Shown: positions 48,770 through 59,343, counted from the stretch's first letter. The stretch is DNA of 64,000 bases from Trogon surrucura (GCA_020746105.1 CM036618.1:17033001-17097000); one strand, 5' to 3'. Numbers and translations: made by a program. The notes: generated by a model from the sequence alone, not told the origin.

Positions 48770-49826
48770 GTCAATAAACTGCATAAAGGATTCTTGAGGG
48801 CCTGTTGCACAGTGATTACAACTGCTCTCTCTGTCCTGCATCGGGAACCCCCTGCAAGGTACGGAAAGCTAATTGCTCTGACTGGATTAATGCCGGTCAG
48901 ACAATTCTTGCCTGCGCTTCAGGCACAGTGAACGGCCCCTCTCCCAACAGGACTGAATCACCAATGCCCTGCAAAGGGTCTCCATCCGATCTTCCTAAGT
49001 TATCAGTAGCAGCTTGCTGGCATAAATCTCTCCAAGTCTGCATCCACAGTAAATATTGTGCACCAGTAAGCAATAACTGAGCAATAACCCGACTATCACA
49101 TGGAGTAAATGGATGTGTATCAAAAACAGACTGCAAAAATCTACGTGTATACAGTGAAGTGAATCCATTCTCTCTGACTGCACAACGCATTTCTTTCACC
49201 AGCCCGAAATTTATTGCTTCCTGCTGGGGGCGTTGATCCCCCTGATGTATCCCAGGGTAAACTCCACAGACTTGAACTATGTCCCATTCCCCTACATCTG
49301 CTGCTTCTTGGCAAATCTGCGCCCACCGAGCTCCAGTGTTTGCCTCCATTCCTGTCTGTTCCCCCGCTCGCTGATTGCCCTTTCCCCAAGGGTCTGAGGG
49401 GCACAGATCCAGCGCAGTTTCAGGACCTGCCAGCCCCTGATCCGAAGAGACATCCTCCAGAAAATCTGAGTCAGTGCCAGACACGGCAGCTGCAGCCGCT
49501 GCTACAGTCGGGGGAACAGGCGGCAACGAGAAGTCGTCTTTGCTACCAACATGTGTTCTCAAAGTTTCGAACAAGGTGCTCCAGGGACTTAGCAACCCCG
49601 CGGCAGTCTTATCATCACAGGTTGCACCATCCCACAGTCTTACGCCCACCTCGTCCCAGCTGTCCAGATCATAAATGTTGATGGGATCAAGGCGTGGGTA
49701 ATGAGCCTTAGCCCATGCCAAAAATATTTTTAAATCATGATTGTCAATCTTGGCACCATGCTTCTGTAAAATCTTCATCAGCATTTCCAGCACGGATTTT
49801 TGTTCCCAGGATATCTCACACCCCAT
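48770..49826 (-). pseudogene. gag: Gag fragment (matrix to capsid) of provirus A
   Basis: A 309-residue open frame starts with MG (possible myristoylation), matrix-like sequence with WDEVGVRLWDGA, an acidic spacer and a capsid part. After a stop near 48,897, in-frame sequence continues to a QESFMQFIDCL segment that fits the retroviral capsid major homology region. It then ends at the F LTR junction. A minus-strand GTAAGC at 49,842-49,837 just before the ATG could be the splice donor for env; that is inference. Confidence 0.75.
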
Positions 49827-49941
49827 GTTCCCAGTTGCTTACCTCTGATCCACGGCAGGTAATTAGTGTTGCGCAGCAATTTGTCTCCATCCAAGCTTGA
49901 CTGGGCTACGACATCAGATCCTCTGCTCCTCCAGATTTAGG

Positions 49942-49959
49942 GTCACTGTTTGGGCATGA
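49942..49959 (-). other. Decayed primer binding site of provirus A
   Basis: The minus strand reads TCATGCCCAAACAGTGAC, matching about 13 of 18 positions of the Lys(UUU) primer site, with some differences that look like CpG decay. It sits four bases from the 5' LTR. Confidence 0.55.
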
Positions 49960-49963
49960 TTTG

Positions 49964-50264
49964 TGGCGTATTGATGCATGGACTTCGATGAGGCAGATCA
50001 AAATCAGCTTTATTGCAAGCAGGTACAGATATCTATACTTGTCTGAGCAGTAACAGTATTTTTCAACTGAAAATAAGCTAGCTTCAGCTCCCTTTGTCCA
50101 AGGTCATTGCTTAAACAACATGTTTATGGTTTTCGGCTACAATGACAGAAACAAACCATACTTACATCTTCTTCTCTCCTTGTCCTAGCCAGTCCCACAG
50201 CCTGTGTCCAGCTAATTTTAGCACATCGCGCTGTACCAAGGACACTACATTATCATGCTCCCCA
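49964..50264 (-). repeat. 5' LTR of provirus A
   Basis: A 301-bp partner of 41,613-41,921. The plus-strand left end is TGGCGTATTGATGCA and the right end CATGCTCCCCA. A ten-base gap near 50,150 is the main length difference. Confidence 0.88.
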
Positions 50265-50398
50265 CTTGCACATCCTGCTCATGCTTCAGGAGGCCATGGG
50301 TTTTCCACAGGTCTCATGTCAGCTCTATCCAGGTGTTCTGGATACTGTATGGCACCTCAAATGCCACTAGACAACCTACATCTAAGGAATGTTAGTGT

Positions 50399-51225
50399 TA
50401 GAATGTTAGGGGTTGGAAGGGACCTCTAGAGATCATCTAGTCCAAACCCCGTCTGCCAGAGCAGGATCCCCTGGGGCAGCCACACAGGAATGTGTCCAGG
50501 CAAGTTTTGAATGTCTCCAGAGAAGGAGACCCCACAACCTCCCTGGGTAGCCTGTGCCAGTGCTCTGGCACCCTCATAGTAAAGAAGTTTCTCCTCATGT
50601 TGAGGTGAAACTTCCTATGTTCTAACTTAAACCCATTATTTCTTGTTCTGTTGCTGGGCACCACTGAGAAGAGATTGTCTCCTTCCTCCTGACACTCACC
50701 CCTCAGATATTTATATACGTTAATAAGGTTCCCTCTCGGCCATCTCCTTTCAAGGCTAAACAGCCCCAGTTCTCTCAGTGTCTCTTCATAGGAGAGGTGT
50801 TCAAGTCCCTTAATCATCCTTGTAGCTCTCCATCGGACTCTCTCCAGTAGGTCTCTGTCTCTCTTGAATTGGGGAGCCCAAACCTGGACACAGCATTCCA
50901 GGTGTGGTCTCACCAGGGCAGAGTAGAAGGGGGAGGAGAACTTCCCTAGACCTGCTGGACACACTTTTCTTAATGCACCCCAGGATCCCATTGGCCCTCT
51001 TGGCCACAGGGGCACATTGCTGTCCCATGGACAACTTACTGTCCACTAGGACTCCAAGGTCTTTCTTCATGGGGCTGCTGTCCAGTAGGACATCCCCATA
51101 TCTGTACTCGTGCCTGGTGTTATTCCTCCCCAGATGCAGGACCTTACACTTATCCTTATTGAACTTCATGAGGTTAAAGTGAGGAAGTGAAGCCTTAGCT
51201 CTTTGAAATGGATGCTTATACATCT
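50399..51225 (-). repeat. CR1 LINE fragment
   Basis: A minus-oriented CR1 of about 0.8 kb with the 3' end at 50,399 (GTTAGGGGTTGGAAGGGACC) and the C-terminal reverse-transcriptase ORF. It is near-identical in layout to the copy at 2,621. It separates proviruses A and C. Confidence 0.92.
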
Positions 51226-51314
51226 AGCACTCCCACAGGCACCTGTATTTAGAAGTGTTCATTTCCCACAAATATGAACTAGAGTATAGTCTTTCTTTAT
51301 AGTCATGATACTGG

Positions 51315-51822
51315 TGATGCCAGTAACCAAAGTTATTAAACAAGTATTCTTTATTATGGCATCGGGTCTATAGGAGATATCTCCATCAAATATACATGTG
51401 CCTGGGGATGAGGAAACTTTAGCATATAGTGGCTGCCTAAATGCATATTCATGAGTTCATTAACATAAGTCGCTGCCCAGTTCACATGCAAATCGTAGTT
51501 CTCTGCTGGTCCTCAGGTGCACTCTGGTGGTCTCTCAGAGGAAGGCTCCAAGTCTTCCTCGGCCACAAACTTCTGACCTCCTCTTCTGCCCGGTGCCTCG
51601 GATCCAGCCCCAGCCAACCCCTGGGCAGCTGCGCTGCCAGAGCCCCCGGCCTCTCTCCTGCCCTCTCCTGCAGCTTACACATCCCCCCTTCCTGACAGAT
51701 CAAACGACTCTGAAATTCACCCCCAAGCTACAGAAAACAAACACGTCTCAAATTTATATCCCAAACTATAGAATACAAACAATTCTCAAATTTGTATCTC
51801 AAACTACAGACTTCCACATATA
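51315..51822 (-). repeat. 3' LTR of provirus C
   Basis: A ~508-bp LTR in minus orientation sharing AAGTATTCTTTATTATGGC, TCTGGTGGTCTCTCAG and CTACAGACTTCCACAT with the LTRs at 56,174 and 58,827. The minus strand has AATAAAGAATACTTG (poly(A) signal/R). AGAAAAGGGGGGAATT at 51,838-51,823 is the polypurine tract just upstream in element orientation. Confidence 0.85.
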
Positions 51823-51865
51823 AATTCCCCCCTTTTCTATATATGTTGCAAATTCTTTCACATTT

Positions 51866-52435
51866 TCATGTTGAATTATTCTTATAAATCCTTATCTTTA
51901 AAGGTCCAGTGTGCTTGGCAACCCAGTTTTGGTCCAGAGTCTTCTTAACGCAACTGCAGTGCATCCACACTGGCCCTTCTCCGATCTTGACCGCAGTGAA
52001 GATCGCAAGAAGTACTTGCAACAATCCTTTCCCCTTTTCTTCCAGCAGTTCCCCTGGTTTAAAAGTGTGAGTACGGTGATGTAGCCCTCTTCCTCTAGTA
52101 CCTAAACCACATTTATCTATGCATTCTAGTTGTTTTCCTAAAGTTATAACATATTGCCGTAAATATTGGCTCCCTACTTGAGCTAAGTCTTCTTCCTGGC
52201 CCTGTGTCTTGTATGGCCTCCCATAAAAAATTTCAAATGGGCTTAAACCTTCTTTGACTCGAGGTTTGGTCCTTATTCTGAGTAAGGCTAGAGGTAGAGC
52301 GTGATACCAATACATATTAGTCTCTTGGCAAATTTTGGCAATCTGTTGTTTTATCAAATGATTAATTTTTTCTACTTGTCCACTTTCCTGTGGTCTATTC
52401 GGAGTATGTAATTGCCAGTCGATCCCTTTACTCAC
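51866..52435 (-). pseudogene. pol: Integrase C-terminal half of provirus C
   Basis: About 189 open residues: IDWQLHTPNRPQESGQVEKI carries the third catalytic residue (the Glu after GQV). A C-terminal domain ending in KNNST and TGA follows. It matches gammaretroviral-type integrase layout. The N-terminal half, including both Asp residues, is missing because LTR D begins immediately upstream. Confidence 0.8.
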
Positions 52436-52436
52436 T

Positions 52437-52990
52437 TGTCAAAGCTGTGGTTTTAGCTGGAGCCATAGTTATAGCCAGAACTGTAGTTTTAGCTGGTATA
52501 TAGGAGACTCAGGATGATCTTATCAAACAAGAATCAGTGGGAGAACGGAGGTGTGAGACAGGTATTCTACAGCTTATCCCCAAGGACAGGATGCTCTTAT
52601 CTTCAAAGACGGAATGCCCCAGGACTCCCATGAACCAGCAGAACCAGCCTAGGCCAGACTTGGGGTCTCTTAAAGACAAGGAGTTAACTGAATGGAGCCC
52701 GTCACAAGGACATCCCAACGAAGACTATCATGGTGAAGTAAAACGACCACCAGAGACCCCTGATGACCACTGAAAGACAGTATTATGCATGCAGGAGTGG
52801 GCGGCAACATGTTAATGAGGTTTTGGAAATTGCATGAATATGTATGTCTAAACTGCATAAAAGCTGTACATCTGGCCTTTCTCGGGGCACACGCTAGGTG
52901 GAGCCGTCCCAGGCGTGCCCAGCGCAGCAATAAAGAATATCTGCTTAATAGACATCAAGGCTATTAAGTTCTGATTTCAGCCTTTTCACA
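52437..52990 (+). repeat. LTR D, plus orientation, at an integrase/gag junction
   Basis: Starts TGTCAAAGCTGTGG and ends near TTTCACA. It contains GCATAAAAGCTG (TATA-like, about 52,856), GCCCAGCGCAGCAATAAAGA (52,916-52,935) and ATCTGCTTAATAG, all placed as in the C-family LTRs but in the opposite orientation. No primer site follows, so it is a solo LTR. The two flanks come from different elements, and no target duplication was found. Confidence 0.7.
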
Positions 52991-53650
52991 GCATCAGCAC
53001 TTTAACAGCTAATGGCCCGTTTGTTCCCGCAGCCTCCCTTAGTGGAGCAAGTAACCTGCCCCTACATCTTCGGGTGGAAGCACCACCCCCAGCTGAGCTA
53101 GTGCTGATCACCACACTTTTCATCTCATCCTCCCCTCCTGTCCCCTCCTCCTCCCGTTCCCCCAACAGTTTCTCCCACATCTTGTCCCAGTTCTGCAACC
53201 CCCACCGCTACCCCTCCCCGGGGTGGAAGCTCTCCAGCTCAGCAAGAAATCTACATCCTCAAACTCGCTCTCCTCTTGTAAAATTCCCTTTGCATGTTTA
53301 ACACATATCTTGTCTATACTACAAGCAGAGCAGCATCTCCCCTCAAATCACTGTCTCCCTGACCTTTCCTATCCCTTTCTAAAATCATCACAAAAGGGTC
53401 AGAGGGTATTAGTTTACATTCTTTTTGCCATTCTGAATGATTTCGCAAAGTGAAAAAAAAATCTACATACAGAACCTCATTCCATTTCCCTTCCCACTGA
53501 CAAAATAACATAAATTGTAAAATAGTATTGTAATGTGTAGTTCCATTTTTCTTGTTCCCCCACAATGGCCACCTACCATTACAATATTGTATTAATAGTT
53601 TTTTTGCCCCTTCCCCCCCCAATCTGTTTCCAGTGTTTCAAGACACATCC
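52991..53650 (-). pseudogene. gag: Gag fragment of element B (matrix to p12 region)
   Basis: Starts with MGGEGAKKLLIQYCNGRW at 53,622 and shares the NYNT..QFM and ADMFFTLWNH-type pattern (here VDFFFTLRNHSEW) with provirus C gag, so it is matrix. A frameshift near 53,310 leads to a proline/glycine-rich stretch ending in PLREAAGTNGPLA at the edge of LTR D. Capsid and everything after it are missing. Confidence 0.7.
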
Positions 53651-54224
53651 CAGAGGGCAATATTTCAGAATTCCTCCCTCCATAGAGGGTTTATTACTCA
53701 TTACAAGAGAGATGCACAACAGCAAAAACAACAAGAGATCAAAACAAACCAAAACCAAGGAAAATCCAACAAAACAGTGAATTAACACAAAATCAAAATC
53801 AAACAAAAGAAGAAGACACCTCCCCTCCTTCAAAAAAACACAAACAACCCCAATGAGTTAACACAAGATTGTAATCCCTAGGGGACTCAAACCCTGTACA
53901 ATACTTATATCACTCAAACCAACCGGTGGGACTCAAACCCACAATTCTCCCATACTCCAGGTGTCCCCGTGCTAGTGTATCGAGTATACCTTTTATCTTA
54001 GGTACCTTTATAGCTCAACCTGGCAAAACTTTCATCACGACTTATAGGCAAGCTTTCCTCTCATTTTCCCCTTTAAATTCCTCTTATGAAAAGAAATGCC
54101 TTTTTATTTCTCAGAGGTCTTTGCTGTGAATTCTTCGATCTGGGGATCAGAGGTTCTTCCCGAGAATCCCTCCGTGCTGGCTGAGGTCCTGCGACCCCCA
54201 GATCTGTCAAGATTCAAAAGTGAA

Positions 54225-54242
54225 GTCCCACCTGGGTCGCCA
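54225..54242 (-). other. Primer binding site of element B
   Basis: The minus strand TGGCGACCCAGGTGGGAC starts five bases after the B LTR. It fits a tRNA 3' end of GTCCCACCTGGGTCGCCA, most like an arginine tRNA; the exact tRNA is inferred. Confidence 0.7.
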
Positions 54243-54247
54243 AAAAC

Positions 54248-54678
54248 TGTTACCAAAATCCAGTCAATGAAGAACTCTCTAACACTCAATTTTAGTATTA
54301 GAAAGCAGGCATTTCCTTATTGTAGCCGGATGCATGGGGGGATAATTCCTCCTACGATGCATACCGTTGTCTGTTACCCATCCAAGCTTATATCCACCTG
54401 TTACATACACAGGCATTAGTTTTCCTATAAAGATTATACATATTCACTCTATTTACAGGAACTAATTATCGTATATACATAGTTATTACGCGTGTGGCCT
54501 GGATCTCTGAAAGGCTTCCCTGGAGGTCTTCCGTGGTCTTCTGGTGATCCCTTGTGGCTGATGGAGAGGTGTCTTTTCGCAAACTTCCTGTAGAAAGTCT
54601 TATCTTTAGGCCATCTCTCTTCTTTGTGGAGTTCTTCTTGACTGGAATCTGCTAATCTATGCGTTCCTCCACGGAACA
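54248..54678 (-). repeat. 5' LTR of element B
   Basis: A 431-bp LTR, plus-strand ends TGTTACC and CGGAACA. It is not similar to the C-family LTRs. Its identity rests on the primer site and gag that follow it. No second copy is in the window. The right edge abuts the RNase H region of provirus C. Confidence 0.7.
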
Positions 54679-54699
54679 GTCACAGTTGATTGTTCTTGG

Positions 54700-56095
54700 A
54701 GACAGAGTTGATAGTCCTTGATTGCCAAGGGCCCATACAACAATTGCCTCCTTTAGGGTGCCAGCCACAGTCCATGTCTTTCCTTGCATTCCTGCCTGAG
54801 GCCCATTTTACACATTTCTGTCTATTTCTGTCTATGGTATGTAACAAGCCTCTGGGCCAGTTCTGCCTTGATTACCTCATACGTAGTGTCACTGCATATC
54901 CTGTTAAATGGATAAAATTGGACAAAACTGCTCCCATTCACATACCAATCCTCTGCATCTTCTAAAGGTACCTCCTTCAAGTCCACTCGACTGGAGTATG
55001 CGGCTTCCACAGCTTCGATGCAATAATGGGTGGGTTGTTCTGAAATGGCATTGCTGAGGAAAGAGGGTGGATTCACATTAGTGACCTCAATTTTCACATC
55101 ATTGGATTCTACCAAAATGGCCTGATATTTCAGGAGTCTGGAAGCGGAAAGTCAATGGTTTCCTTTCTGTTCAAGAACTGTTGATACCACATGTGATACT
55201 AAGTCAGTTATTCTCTGGCCTAGGGACTTCTTGCATACTCAGAGTAACTGCCGCCATTGCCTGTAACCATCTCAGTCATCCTTTACTTATTTCACCTAAT
55301 TGTTTAGAGAAGTATGCCACTGCCCTTTTGTATGGTCCCAAACGCTGGGCTAGAACTCCCAGTGCTATGCCCTGTCTCTCGTGGGAGAATAGCCAGAATG
55401 GTTTGGATATACTGGGCAGTCCCAACGCCAGGGCATGCATAAGGTCCTTCTTAAGTTCTTTAAATGCTTTACAAGTGTCAGGGCTCCAAACTAGCTGGGC
55501 AGATTTGCTTTTCATAGGTTTGTGTAAAGGTTTGGCCGGGATTCCTTAACTATATATCCAAAGTTGACACCAACCTGTCATTCCAAGGAATGTTCCGAGT
55601 TCCTTTACCATTTCAGGCAGCGGAGTTCGGCAGACGGCCTCTTCTCGTTCTGGACCTAGTTCTCGCTGGCCTCCTGATATTTCGTATCCCAGGTAGGTGA
55701 CTTGTTGCAGTATCAGTTGTGCCTTCTGTTGGGAAACTCAATATCCCATTAGTCCAACAAACTCAGTAGGCTAATAGCCCAGTCTACACAATCCTTTTCT
55801 TCCTCTGTGGCTGTTAACAGGTCATCTACATATTATAACAGAACACCCTTTTCTGAGGGGCACTCCCATAATTCAACATCTCGTGTCAGCTGATTACCAA
55901 ATATTGTGGGACTATTCTTGAACCCTTGAGGTAACACAGTCCAAGTAAGTCGTGTTTTCTGTCCAGTATTTGGGCTCTCTCCTTTGAAATCAAACAGTCT
56001 CTGACTTTCCTCAGCCATAGGCAAGCAGAAAAAAGCATCCTTTAGATCTAATACTGTGAATCAAATCTGATTGTGCCTTAGCTTAAAGATTTTAG
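54700..56095 (-). pseudogene. pol: RT and RNase H remnants of provirus C
   Basis: RT motifs: LDLKDAFFCLPM (about 56,030-56,065), TWTVLPQGFKNSP (about 55,915-55,955) and YVDD (55,832-55,821), which is preceded directly by a TAA stop in place of the usual Gln codon. The thumb/connection region has LVWSPDTCKAFKEL and KPFWLF near 55,430-55,515. RNase H begins at DWYVNGSSF (about 54,935-54,960), where the usual TDGSS is NGSS. Frames are repeatedly broken, so it is dead. Confidence 0.78.
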
Positions 56096-56173
56096 AAAGA
56101 ATGTCTTTTGCTGTTGGCCAGTTGCTCCTGTAATCTTTATAGATTCGTTACTTACAGGGATTAGTTTTTAGTT

Positions 56174-56689
56174 TGATGTGGAGAAACTCAATAACTGAAG
56201 TTATCAAGCAGGTATTCTTTACTATGGCGCCGGGCACGTACAGGATTTCTCCTCAAAACATACGTGGGATGGAGAAACTTTGGTATATATGGGTTGTCTA
56301 CATGCATATTCATGAGTTCATTAACATAAGTCCCTGCTCAGTTCGCATGCACAGTGCAGTTCTCTGGTAGTCCTCAGGTGCACTCTGGTGATCTTCCTGA
56401 GGAAGGCTCCAAGTCTTCCTCGGCCACGAACTTTTGTCCTCTTCTTTCCGGTGCCTCGGATCCTGCACCAGCCCAACCCCCGTGCAGCTCTGCAACCAGA
56501 GCTCCCGGCCTCCCCCTGTGCTCTCCCGCACTTTGCACATCCCCTCTTCCGGATTAACAAAACAATTCTGAAATTTACATCCCAAAACACTGGACACAAA
56601 CAATCATCGCAAACTATAGAACACAAACAATTCTTAAAACACAAAGAGTTCTCAAATTTTTATCCCAACTTACAAATTTCCACGTATCA
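56174..56689 (-). repeat. Solo LTR C2 inside the protease of provirus C
   Basis: A 516-bp LTR of the same family as 51,315 and 58,827 (TATTCTTTACTATGGCGCCG, CTCAGGTGCACTCTGGTGAT). It splits the protease: VDTGASFSILN lies on one side and KLIPVSNESIKITGATGQ on the other. Minus-strand flanks AAAT and AACT are compatible with a 4-bp target duplication with one change. Confidence 0.82.
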
Positions 56690-56780
56690 ATTTAAAATGG
56701 AGAAGGAGGCCCCTGTGTCAACCAAAAATTCTGCATCTCTTTCTCCTCTCCCTAGCTTTATTTTAACGTCCCGGGTCCTG
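56690..56780 (-). pseudogene. pro: Protease active-site segment of provirus C
   Basis: After the gag stop the sequence reads through a linker to FLVDTGAS, the aspartic protease active site (about 56,705-56,730), then FSILN, where LTR C2 interrupts. The rest of protease resumes at 56,173-56,100 (GATGQQQKTFFL), which then runs into a deletion. Confidence 0.75.
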
Positions 56781-58198
56781 TCAATCTTCTTTTGTGGAAG
56801 CAATTATCACCTGGGGATTCCCCTGGAGCCTTGGGCATTCATTTTTCCAATGACCTTCCTTTTTACAGTAGGTACATTGATTTGGTCCCAAAGTGCTCTG
56901 AAACCCACCGTGTCTGCTACGATTACCTCTGCCTCCCCTTCTTCCTTTCTGCTCCAGTGCTGCCGCAGTTGCTGCGGCTATCATTTTAGATAGCTTCCCT
57001 CTGTCCATTTCTTCCCTATTTCTAAAAACTCTCCAGGCCTCCTCTAGAAGCTTTTCAAGGTCCCTAATATCTGTTTCTTTCAACTTCCACAATTTCTTTC
57101 TGATGTCTCTTGTGGATTGTTCCAGGAATAAGGTAACTAATTGTTGTTGCCCTACTTCAGAAGCAGGGTCCAGAGTGGTGTACCTTCTCATAGCATTTCG
57201 GAGTTGGTCCAAAAATTCAGTAGGTGTTTCTCTCGGACCTTGTTTTACAGCATATAGAGCTGAATAATTAATAGATTTTGGGATTGCGCTCTCAAATCCT
57301 AATTTGATCCAATCCCGATACCTAGACAATCGACGGTAATCCGTGGGATCATTAGGATCCCAGTGAGGGTCATTCATGGGGACATAATCATCCACATTCC
57401 CTTGGAGAGTTCCCCCTATAATCTGTGCCTGCACATGGGTTCGAGCTGTTTTTAATATTAATTGTTTCTCAGTCTCTGTCATTTCCCCTAGTATGAGATC
57501 AACATCTGACCAGTCTGGATCTTGATTCTTAACTATCAGTTCGAACCACTTTGCAACTCTCGTCGGGTTGTCCCTGTAACACTTTGCTACTCTCTGCCAA
57601 GCATCTAAATCGGCAAAGGAGAAGGGAACCTTTACCCGGGCCAGTCGGGGTCCGCCCTGGGTCCTACTGGGCATCCTGACCGCAACTGGCGAACCGTCAG
57701 CCGCTCCTTCCTCCCCCTCACTCCCCTGCTCAGCAGAAGGGGCGGAGGGCGAGGGAAAGGGGAGGGTAGATGGGGGTGGGTGACACGGACATCCCAAACC
57801 CTCCCGCGACTCAGCCTCAGCCTCCTTTGTTTTTTCCTCAGGCAGCCTCAGACACCTTTGCCCATTACAACAGGCTGAACAACACCTCTTAAGTCTGGAT
57901 TGTTCTCTTTGTTCCTTTTCTAAAGCCAACACTACAGGATCCTGTGGAGCGAAATTAATTCCCCAATCTCTCTGCCATTCAGGGTGATTCCACAACGTGA
58001 AAAACATATCTGCATAGGTCACTTCATCCCAGTTTCCTTTTCTCCTTAAGAAGCGCATCAATTGTAACATCGTGTTGTAATTCAGGGTCCCATTAAAGGG
58101 CCATTTCTCATCATCATCTAAAGTATAGAGGCCACCATTGATTACAATACTTAATTAAGGTTTTCTGATTCACATTTCCCCCCGGAGGTCCCCCTATA
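56781..58198 (-). pseudogene. gag: Gag of provirus C (long frame, start codon lost)
   Basis: A 429-residue open frame (56,781-58,070). A matrix end with ADMFFTLWNHPEWQ, a proline-rich p12-like region, capsid (VKVPFSFADLDAW to about residue 330, including the TPTEFLDQLRNAMRRY homology region) and nucleocapsid with one zinc knuckle CTYCKKEGHWKNEC (CX2CX4HX4C). One knuckle and this layout are typical of gammaretroviruses. Upstream homology to element B gag continues to 58,198, where the likely initiator is ATA instead of ATG; a frameshift near 58,130 separates it from the main frame. Confidence 0.82.
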
Positions 58199-58804
58199 TC
58201 TCTCCAATGTGCCAGAATACATCCCAAAGGGCTCTTTTTCACAACACCTCCGCTCTGTTTTCCCCCCATTCTCAGCTCGTCACCCGCCCCGTATCACCGC
58301 GTCACCCGCTCCGCTCGCCTCCGGCCGCGCCCCTGGCGGGCCAAGGGAACGGCGGCTCAGAGCTCCGCAGCGACACCGCCTCTCGCTCACTCCGCAGAAG
58401 TTTCAAAGCAACTACACGTCAATATGCGAAAATCATATCCCGAAGCCGGTATCAGTGCCGATAGTCAGTACAATACAAATCCGACCAAACCAACCTATAC
58501 ATTCAGATTAAATGACTAGCACTATTAATGCGGTATACAAATTCGCAAAACCAAACCAACGCACACATTAGATTAAATGGCTTAATCCTGTACACGGTAC
58601 TCCAACAGAATGTCTTCTACGCTTTATGGGTACCCTAAAACCAATGGTGCACCCCCAAACCGAAACCAAAAAGAATACCTTTCCTAGAGATGGTCCTTGT
58701 CTGCCCCCGCAGCGATCCGGGTGAGGCGAGGAGTCCCTCCGGGAACTCCCGGCGGCGCTCAGGGAGTCCTCTTTCTCAGCGGATCCTGCAGCCAAATAGA
58801 GATT

Positions 58805-58822
58805 GTCCCATCTAGGTCGCCA
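58805..58822 (-). other. Primer binding site of provirus C
   Basis: The minus strand TGGCGACCTAGATGGGAC starts four bases after the LTR. It is like the site of element B with two changes, again most like an arginine tRNA end. Confidence 0.7.
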
Positions 58823-58826
58823 AAAC

Positions 58827-59343
58827 TGACGCGGTAGAAACTCAATAACCAAAGTTATTAAGCAGGTATTCTTTATTATAGCGCTGGGCATGCAGGGGTT
58901 ATCTCCACCAAATACACGCGCGCCGGGAACGGGGAAACTTCAGCATATATGGGCTGCTGGTGTGCATATTCATGAGTCCATTAACATAAGTCGCTGCCCA
59001 GTTCGCATGCAAATCGTAGTTCTCTGCTGGTCCTCAGGTGCACTCTGGTGGTCTCTCAGAAGAAGGCTCCAAGTCGTCCTCGGCCACAAACTTCTGACCT
59101 CCTCTTCTGCCCGGTGCCTCGGATCCAGCTCCAGGCAACCCCTGGGCAGCTGCGCCGCCAGAGCCCCCGGCCTCCCCCTGCGCTCTGCCGCGGCTTGCAC
59201 ATCCCCCCTTCCAGACAGATCAAACAACTCTGAAATTCACCCCCAAGCTACAGAAAACAAACACGTCTCAATTTTATATCCCAAACTGCAGAACACAAAC
59301 AATTCTCAAATTTGTATCCCAAACTACAGACTTCCACATCTGA
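58827..59343 (-). repeat. LTR of provirus C with internal sequence on both sides
   Basis: A 517-bp LTR of the C family. On its left are a primer site and gag, as for a 5' LTR. On its right are AGAAAAGGGGGGAATT (polypurine tract) and TTCACATTTTCATG, the same 46 bp that precede the 3' LTR at 51,822-51,868. The LTR is thus both 5' and 3'. Confidence 0.85.

Larger units (their letters stand above)
41613..50264 (-). mobile_element. Provirus A: class II (alpha/beta-like) ERV, heavily interrupted
   Basis: Two homologous ~300-bp LTRs in minus orientation flank gag, RT, RNase H, integrase and env remnants in the expected order. The LTRs differ at about one site in ten by eye, so the insertion is old. 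TGCACG (41,607-41,612) before the left LTR resembles TGCACA (50,267-50,272) after the right LTR, but two extra bases intervene on the right, so the target duplication is only tentative. Inside it lie three later insertions: LTR H (42,276-43,130), element N (44,163-46,326) and a truncated family F LTR (48,436-48,769). Most of gag after the major homology region, protease and the start of RT are missing. Confidence 0.85.
51315..59343 (-). mobile_element. Provirus C: gamma-like ERV without visible env
   Basis: Minus-strand order: LTR, primer site, gag, protease, RT, RNase H, integrase, polypurine tract, LTR. Integrase ends 28 bp before the polypurine tract and no env is present. Interruptions are a solo LTR of the same family in protease (56,174-56,689) and, between RNase H and integrase, a foreign 5' LTR-gag fragment (B) plus a plus-strand LTR (D). 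There is also a deletion from protease into RT at about 56,095. Bases flanking the two outer LTRs do not match, and internal sequence also lies right of the 58,827 LTR, so the ends may come from different copies. Confidence 0.75.

Noticed and set aside
50437-51223. Open frames resembling reverse transcriptase ends
   Set aside because: These are the C-terminal coding remains of a truncated CR1, as at 3,040-3,312, and not separate genes.
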